In this document: positions 35,559 through 39,965 of the stretch, piece after piece
How the letters are laid out: each line of letters opens with the position of its first letter
How positions within the stretch are numbered: position 1 is the stretch's first letter
Assembly (NCBI RefSeq): GCF_022340605.1
Contig: NZ_JAJDNQ010000137.1
Coordinates: 1-39,965, forward strand
Direction: 5' to 3'
From: Thiohalocapsa sp.
GTDB taxonomy: Bacteria > Pseudomonadota > Gammaproteobacteria > Chromatiales > Chromatiaceae
DNA: 39,965 bases
The notes under the pieces: model-generated
The model's input: only the letters and a program-made list of their open reading frames with translations
Databases searched by the model: none
Told to the model about the DNA's origin: nothing
Position numbers and translations under genes: made by a program

Positions 35559-35926
35559 GACGCATCACCTCCATCACCGCTGTCATCGCCTTCGCCGCCA
35601 TCGCCGTTGTCGGCGGGGGGATCGAGCGGCCCCATCACCTTGCCGTTGAAGCCGAACACGCGCCGGTCACCCGCGTAGGGCACCAGGCTCACGGTGCGGG
35701 TCTGCCCGGGCTCGAAGCGCACCGCGGTGCCGGCCGGGATGTCCAGCCGATAGCCGCGCGTGGGCTCGCGGTCGAAGCCGAGCGCCGCGTTGGTCTCGTA
35801 GAAGTGGTAGTGGGAGCCCACCTGAATGGGCCGGTCGCCGGTGTTGGCCACCTCGACGGTCAGCACCGGGCGCCCGGCGTTGAGCTCTATCTCGCCGGGG
35901 GCAGTGAGGATTTCGCCTGGAATCAT
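35555..35926 (-). CDS. ureB: Urease beta subunit
   Basis: The small structural beta subunit, 123 residues. The family core starts [20 protein letters not shown] and holds [42 protein letters not shown] and [11 protein letters not shown]. The end (about 20 residues, [18 protein letters not shown]) is a Gly/Asp low-complexity tail longer than in most relatives, coded by a repetitive GGCGATGG-type stretch. ureB follows ureA by about 90 bp, which is looser than usual, and overlaps ureC by 4 bases. Confidence 0.98.
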
Positions 35927-35944
35927 GGTGAGGTCCTAGGGCTA

Positions 35945-35994
35945 GGGGCCAGGAGAGCCGGGGACCGGGTGCAGAGGGGCGCTGGCCTGGCCCC
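35945..35994. repeat. 9-bp inverted repeat between ureA and ureB
   Basis: GGGGCCAGG (35945-35953) and CCTGGCCCC (35986-35994) are perfectly complementary around 32 bases of GC-rich sequence. In the ureA-ureB mRNA this could form a stem that tunes subunit ratio or stability. No terminator-like T run follows. Confidence 0.45.
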
Positions 35995-36015
35995 TCGCCC
36001 CTGGACCCCGGCCGC

Positions 36016-36318
36016 TCAGACAATCGGCTCGTGCACGGTTACCAGCTTGGTCCCGTCCGGGAAGGTAGCCTCCACCTGCACATCCGGAATCAGCTCCGGC
36101 ACGCCGTCCATGACATCATCACGGGTCAGCAGGGTGCGGCCATAGTCCATCAGCTCGGCGACGGTCTTGCCGTCCCGCGCCCCTTCCAGGATCGCGCAAC
36201 TGATGAGCGCCACGGCCTCGGGATAGTTGAGTTTCACGCCACGTGCCCGGCGGCGCTCCGCCAGCAGGCCGGCCGTGAACAGCAGCAGCTTGTCTTTTTC
36301 TCGCGGTGTCAGGTCCAT
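36016..36318 (-). CDS. ureA: Urease gamma subunit
   Basis: The smallest structural subunit, 100 residues, canonical along its whole length: [65 protein letters not shown] and the ending [10 protein letters not shown]. Separate ureA and ureB genes are the normal bacterial arrangement. It follows ureD by about 50 bp on the same strand. Confidence 0.99.
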   Translation of the reverse strand: MDLTPREKDKLLLFTAGLLAERRRARGVKLNYPEAVALISCAILEGARDGKTVAELMDYGRTLLTRDDVMDGVPELIPDVQVEATFPDGTKLVTVHEPIV

Positions 36319-36369
36319 AGGGCCCTCATGAATGCATGGCTGCGACGTCCGCCGGGGCTTTCTGTCACC

Positions 36370-37191
36370 TCAGGTCGCCCAGATCCGCGGGGGCACCGCG
36401 GTAAGCCCCAGCACGCGCGGCCGCAACGCTTCCCAAAGTGCACAGAATAACCGCTGCACGGGCTCGGTAGAATCGGCCAGCGCCCGAGCCACCAGGAGAT
36501 CATCCAGCAGCGTGACCCCGGTCAGTGCACCAGCGCATCGCCCGAGCGCTGCCCGCGCCGCGTCCAGATCCTCGGCGATCGCGCCGGTGGCGATGAGGGT
36601 TCCGACGACCGGCATCCCACGCAGCCCCGTTGGTCGGTCCAAGTCGGCGGCGCCCGCGACGCGCAGACGCTCGCTGAGCCGCACGCGACCATCGCGCAGC
36701 AGCCGCAGCGCCGCATCCAACGCACCGTGGCCGAAGCGCTCACCGATCACGGGCCGACCGAGGCTCAGCACCTCCCAGCCGAGGAAGCGCGCGTCTGCGG
36801 TCAAGTGGATCTCGGTGCGGGTCATGGCCCGCGCGCCGGGGAAGAGGATGCCGGGCTGCGGGAGCCACTCCAGCACGCCCCCGGGTGCGACTGAGAGCAG
36901 TTGATCCTGCCGCGCCGTGCCACCGGCCGTGCGATAGAACTTGGCCGCCCCCGGCGTGGTGACCAGCACGTGCGCAGCGGTCGCCACGTCGAGGCGCAGC
37001 TCCAGCTCGTCGCCGCCGACGATGCCGCCTGGCGGATGCAGCGGATACAGGTGGCAGGGCGCGCCCTCCGGATGGAAGGCGCGCTGCAGGGTAAGCGGCC
37101 CAAGCTGATGCTTGCGGGCAAGCACCGTGCGCGGGCCCGACGAACCCGAGCGCTGCTCGCAGCGCAGGTGCAGCTCGGCGCGCCAGCCCAT
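36370..37191 (-). CDS. ureD: Urease accessory protein UreD
   Basis: UreD (UreH) binds apo-urease and, with UreF and UreG, forms the complex that inserts nickel. The 273-residue product starts at ATG 37189-37191 (MGWRAELHLRCEQRSG) and shows the family blocks GPLTLQRAFHPEGAPCHLYPLHPPGGIVGGDELEL, HVLVTTPGAAKFYRT and LEWLPQPGILFPGA. A longer open frame with 39 more residues overlaps the end of ffh and looks spurious. The ribosome site at the chosen ATG is poor, so a GTG about 13 codons upstream is a fair alternative. It heads the urease cluster, 64 bp after ffh. Confidence 0.93.
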   Translation of the reverse strand: MGWRAELHLRCEQRSGSSGPRTVLARKHQLGPLTLQRAFHPEGAPCHLYPLHPPGGIVGGDELELRLDVATAAHVLVTTPGAAKFYRTAGGTARQDQLLSVAPGGVLEWLPQPGILFPGARAMTRTEIHLTADARFLGWEVLSLGRPVIGERFGHGALDAALRLLRDGRVRLSERLRVAGAADLDRPTGLRGMPVVGTLIATGAIAEDLDAARAALGRCAGALTGVTLLDDLLVARALADSTEPVQRLFCALWEALRPRVLGLTAVPPRIWAT

Positions 37192-37255
37192 CGAGAAGCC
37201 CGGGGGTTGCGACTGTCGCGGCACCGGCACGCGTCGGCCAGCGCCCGCTGCCAGG

Positions 37256-38668
37256 TCACATCGGGAAGCCGCCGCCAGGCGGAAAGCCCCCGGGCGGCAG
37301 GCCACCACCCGGGCCGCCGAGGCCAGGCGGCAGCCGGCCCTGCATCTGGCGCATCATCTTGGCCATGTTGCCGCCCTTCATCTTCTTCATCATCTTCTGC
37401 ATCTGCGTGAACTGCTTCAGGAGCTTGTTCACGTCCTGCACCTGGGTGCCGGAGCCCATGGCGATGCGCTTGCGCCGGCTGCCCTTGATGATCTGCGGAT
37501 GCGCGCGCTCCATGGGCGTCATGGAGTCCACAATGGCGATGAGCTTGACGACCTCCTTGTCGTTGACCTGGTTCTTGACGTGGTCCGGCACCTGGCCCAT
37601 GCCGGGCAGCTTGTCGAGCAAGCCCGCCATGCCGCCGAGCTTGTTCATCTGCTGGAGCTGATCGCGGAAGTCTGCCAGGTCGAAGCCCTTGCCCTTCTTG
37701 AGCTTCTTCGCGAGCTTCTCGGCCTGCGCGTGGTCCACCTTCTGCTGGACCTCTTCCACCAGCGAGACCACGTCGCCCATGCCAAGGATGCGCGAGGCGA
37801 TGCGGTCCGGATGGAACGGCTCCAGCGCCGTGGTCCGCTCGCCGGTGCCCAAGAACTTGATCGGCTTGCCGGTGATCTCGCGGATGGACAGCGCCGCACC
37901 GCCGCGGGCATCGCCGTCCGCCTTGGTGAGGATCACGCCCGTCAGCGGCAGCGCGTCGTGGAACGCCTTGGCGGTCCTGGCCGCGTCCTGGCCCGTCATG
38001 CTGTCCACGACGAACAGGGTCTCCGCCGGCGACAGCGCCGCCTCCAGCGCCTGGATCTCGGCCATCATGGCCGCATCGATGGCGAGCCGGCCCGCGGTGT
38101 CGACGATGAGGACATCCTTGAACTGCTTCTTCGCGGTGGCAGCGGCGTTGCGCGCGATATCCAGCGGGTCCTGGTCCGCGCTGCTCGGGAAGCAGTCCAC
38201 GCCCACCTCCGCCGCCACGGTGCGCAGCTGCTCGATGGCCGCCGGGCGGTAGACGTCACAGCTCACGACCATGACCTTCTTGCCCTGCCGCTCCTTCAGG
38301 AAGCGCGCCAGCTTACCGCTGGTGGTGGTCTTGCCCGAGCCCTGCAGGCCGGCCATCAGGATCACCGCCGGCGGCTGCACGTTAAGATCGAGCCCTTCGT
38401 TCGCCGCGCCCATCAACGCCGTCAGCTCGTCGTTGACGATCTTGATGAGCACTTGGCCCGGGGTCAGACTGCGGGTGACGTCGGCGCCGAGGGCGCGCTC
38501 GCGCACTCGCTCGACGAAGCCGCGCACCACCGGCAGGGCCACGTCGGCCTCCAGCAGTGCCATGCGCACCTCGCGCAGGGTGTCCTTGATGTTGTCTTCG
38601 GTAAGCCGCGCCTGACCGCGCAGCCCCTTGAGCACGTCGCCGAAGCGCTCCTGCAAGCTGTCGAACAT
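37256..38668 (-). CDS. ffh: Signal recognition particle GTPase Ffh
   Basis: Ffh binds 4.5S RNA and signal sequences and delivers nascent membrane proteins to FtsY. The 470 residues show the N domain (1-95), the G domain with GLQGSGKTTTSGKLA (107-121), DTAGRL, TKADGDARGG and the M domain (about 300-430) with the RNA-binding SRRKRIAMGSG and Met-rich MQKMMKKMKGGNMAKMM. It ends in a Gly/Pro-rich tail. The ATG (38666-38668) gives the canonical MFDSLQERF; 30 upstream codons are open but unlike the family. It is divergent from the CcsA-like gene; the 291 bp between show no clear promoter. Confidence 0.98.
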   Translation of the reverse strand: MFDSLQERFGDVLKGLRGQARLTEDNIKDTLREVRMALLEADVALPVVRGFVERVRERALGADVTRSLTPGQVLIKIVNDELTALMGAANEGLDLNVQPPAVILMAGLQGSGKTTTSGKLARFLKERQGKKVMVVSCDVYRPAAIEQLRTVAAEVGVDCFPSSADQDPLDIARNAAATAKKQFKDVLIVDTAGRLAIDAAMMAEIQALEAALSPAETLFVVDSMTGQDAARTAKAFHDALPLTGVILTKADGDARGGAALSIREITGKPIKFLGTGERTTALEPFHPDRIASRILGMGDVVSLVEEVQQKVDHAQAEKLAKKLKKGKGFDLADFRDQLQQMNKLGGMAGLLDKLPGMGQVPDHVKNQVNDKEVVKLIAIVDSMTPMERAHPQIIKGSRRKRIAMGSGTQVQDVNKLLKQFTQMQKMMKKMKGGNMAKMMRQMQGRLPPGLGGPGGGLPPGGFPPGGGFPM

Positions 38669-38959
38669 GATTTGCCTGGGGATGAAGGGTTGGGGTAAGC
38701 CGAAGCGCGGGCATCGCCGCCCGCGCAGCAGAAATCTCGGGCCACACGCCGGGGCCACATAACCAGCGCCAAATGCCGGGCCCCGAATCTCCGAGCCGGA
38801 TGCTAGGACGCGTTAACGGGGCCGTACACCATGGGCCCGGTCACGACGCCGCGAATCGTTAACCTAAATCAAGGCAGCGCCAAAGAACAGCCCAACCGGG
38901 CATCTCTCGATGCGCAAGCACGTTCCGGGACGGCGGCAGTTGTGCGATGATCCGCCGCC

Positions 38960-39772
38960 ATGAGCAGTGCCCCTATCGCTATCGGCAGCATCGCCGCCTA
39001 TCTCAGCAGCGCCACCGTCGTCGGCTGGCGCATGTTCCATCGCGAGCTCTACCCCGTGAACGCGCTGCGGCGCACGGCGCTGGGTCTGGGCTTCCTGGGG
39101 CTGTTGCTGCACACCTGGCTGCTGTATCACGCCATCTTCCACCACGCCGGTCTGGACTTCGCGTTCTTCAACGCCTTGTCGCTGGCCTCCTGGACGGTGG
39201 TGGCGTCCCTGCTTATCTCCAGTTTAAACAAGCCCATCGAGAACTTGGGGCTCGTCATCATGCCGCTGGCGGCGCTGACCGTCGGTCTGGACCTGCTGTA
39301 CCCGACCGTCGGCTTCATGAGCGAGCAGGCGAGCTGGATCCTGAAGCTGCACGTGCTGCTGTCCATGCTCGCCTACAGCATGCTCACGCTGGCGGCGGTG
39401 CAGGCGGTGCTGCTGGCCGTGCAGGACAGGGCGCTGCGCCGGCGCAAGCCAAACAGCTTCATCCGCTCCCTACCCCCGCTGATGACCATGGAAGCCCTGA
39501 TGTTCGAGATGATCAGCGTCGGCTTCGGGCTGCTGACGCTGGCACTGATCTCGGGCTTCGCCTTCCTGCAAAACATGTTCGCCCAGCACCTGGTGCACAA
39601 GACGGTGCTGTCGGTGATGGCCTGGCTGGTCTTCGGTGGCCTGCTGCTGGGCAGGCGCGTCTGGGGCTGGCGCGGGCAGAAGGCCATCCGCTGGACCCTG
39701 AGCGGCTTTGGGCTGCTCATCCTCGCCTACTTCGGCTCCAAGTTCGTGCTGGAGCTGATCCTGCATCGCTGA
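38960..39772 (+). CDS. CcsA/YpjD-type cytochrome c assembly membrane protein
   Basis: A 270-residue inner-membrane protein with about eight spans, related to the CcsA/CcmC haem-handling family and to YpjD/CorE, which is usually next to ffh in gammaproteobacteria, as here. Candidate haem-ligating or conserved His residues lie in GLLLHTWLLYHAIF, ILKLHVLLSMLAYSML and HLVHKTVLSVMAWLVFGGLL. The WWD motif typical of full haem lyases is not evident, so a direct cytochrome c role is unproven; YpjD proteins have been linked to magnesium efflux. The ATG at 38960 is followed by a first span from residue 5. Confidence 0.88.
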   Translation: MSSAPIAIGSIAAYLSSATVVGWRMFHRELYPVNALRRTALGLGFLGLLLHTWLLYHAIFHHAGLDFAFFNALSLASWTVVASLLISSLNKPIENLGLVIMPLAALTVGLDLLYPTVGFMSEQASWILKLHVLLSMLAYSMLTLAAVQAVLLAVQDRALRRRKPNSFIRSLPPLMTMEALMFEMISVGFGLLTLALISGFAFLQNMFAQHLVHKTVLSVMAWLVFGGLLLGRRVWGWRGQKAIRWTLSGFGLLILAYFGSKFVLELILHR

Positions 39773-39794
39773 TGCGCTGTTCGCGCAGCGCATC
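39771..39794 (+). terminator. Hairpin at the end of the CcsA-like gene
   Basis: GATGCGCTG (39771-39779) and CAGCGCATC (39786-39794) form a perfect 9-bp stem with a 6-base loop, beginning inside the TGA stop codon. The following AGACTGATTCG is not a proper T run, so the strength is uncertain. It separates the gene from tRNA-Ala. Confidence 0.5.
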
Positions 39795-39889
39795 AGACTG
39801 ATTCGCTGGATTTCGCTGCGCTCGATGATAAACTACCGGCTTCGGGCGGCACCGGTCTCCACGCCGACACCTCGCCGCCCGATGCCCGC

Positions 39890-39965
<76 letters not shown>

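Overview
The window is high-GC, densely coded DNA from a gammaproteobacterium, most likely a sulfur-oxidising Chromatiales/Ectothiorhodospira-type lineage. This rests on the canonical rimP-nusA-infB-rbfA-truB-rpsO-pnp order, the protein sequences of the core genes, a sulfide:quinone oxidoreductase-type flavoprotein, and REP-like repeats (GTAGGTCGGG...CCCGAC) of a kind common in such genomes. The taxonomic call is inference from protein and repeat character, not from rRNA. No phage, insertion sequence or CRISPR array was seen.

Layout. 1-3.7 kb: the 5' part of an ammonium transporter gene (minus) behind a good sigma-54-type promoter, a periplasmic single-Cache protein (plus), a REP-like palindrome cluster and an exported sulfatase (minus) divergent from an AraC-type regulator (3.7-4.65 kb). 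4.65-5.22 kb: non-coding DNA with a 27-bp tandem repeat abutting the end of pnp. 5.2-14.3 kb: the transcription/translation operon on the minus strand, read rimP to pnp. 14.3-15.0 kb: a 730-bp gene-less stretch holding an intrinsic terminator on the minus strand. 15.0-18.1 kb: plus-strand genes for a SprT-like metalloprotein, a TerB-like protein, an HdeD-like membrane protein and an agmatine deiminase. 18.1-20.7 kb: a small exported protein, an unusual FKBP-like/methyltransferase fusion and an L,D-transpeptidase. 20.9-22.9 kb: an SQR-type flavoprotein, a nested palindromic repeat element and an unlisted 59-residue gene. 22.9-26.9 kb: a FIST-domain sensor protein followed by a hybrid histidine kinase. 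27.1-30.5 kb: MscS-type channel, HIRAN protein and AI-2E-type permease. 30.5-37.2 kb: a urease cluster (ureD-A-B-C-[mntA-hepT']-E-F-G-yidD). 37.3-40 kb: ffh, a divergent CcsA/YpjD-type membrane protein and tRNA-Ala(CGC), whose encoded CCA ends exactly at the window edge.

How the parts fit. Ammonium uptake under probable nitrogen control, urease and agmatine deiminase all supply or scavenge nitrogen. The most unusual region is the urease cluster. An MntA-type nucleotidyltransferase and an internally deleted HepT toxin sit between ureC and ureE, and the hepT remnant ends inside the ureE start codon region. A decayed copy of the 3' end of ureF lies between ureF and ureG, and yidD, normally near rnpA, is coupled to the ureG stop codon. 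Other points worth a second look are the short gene after the SQR, the repeat element between them, and the orphan terminator upstream of rimP.
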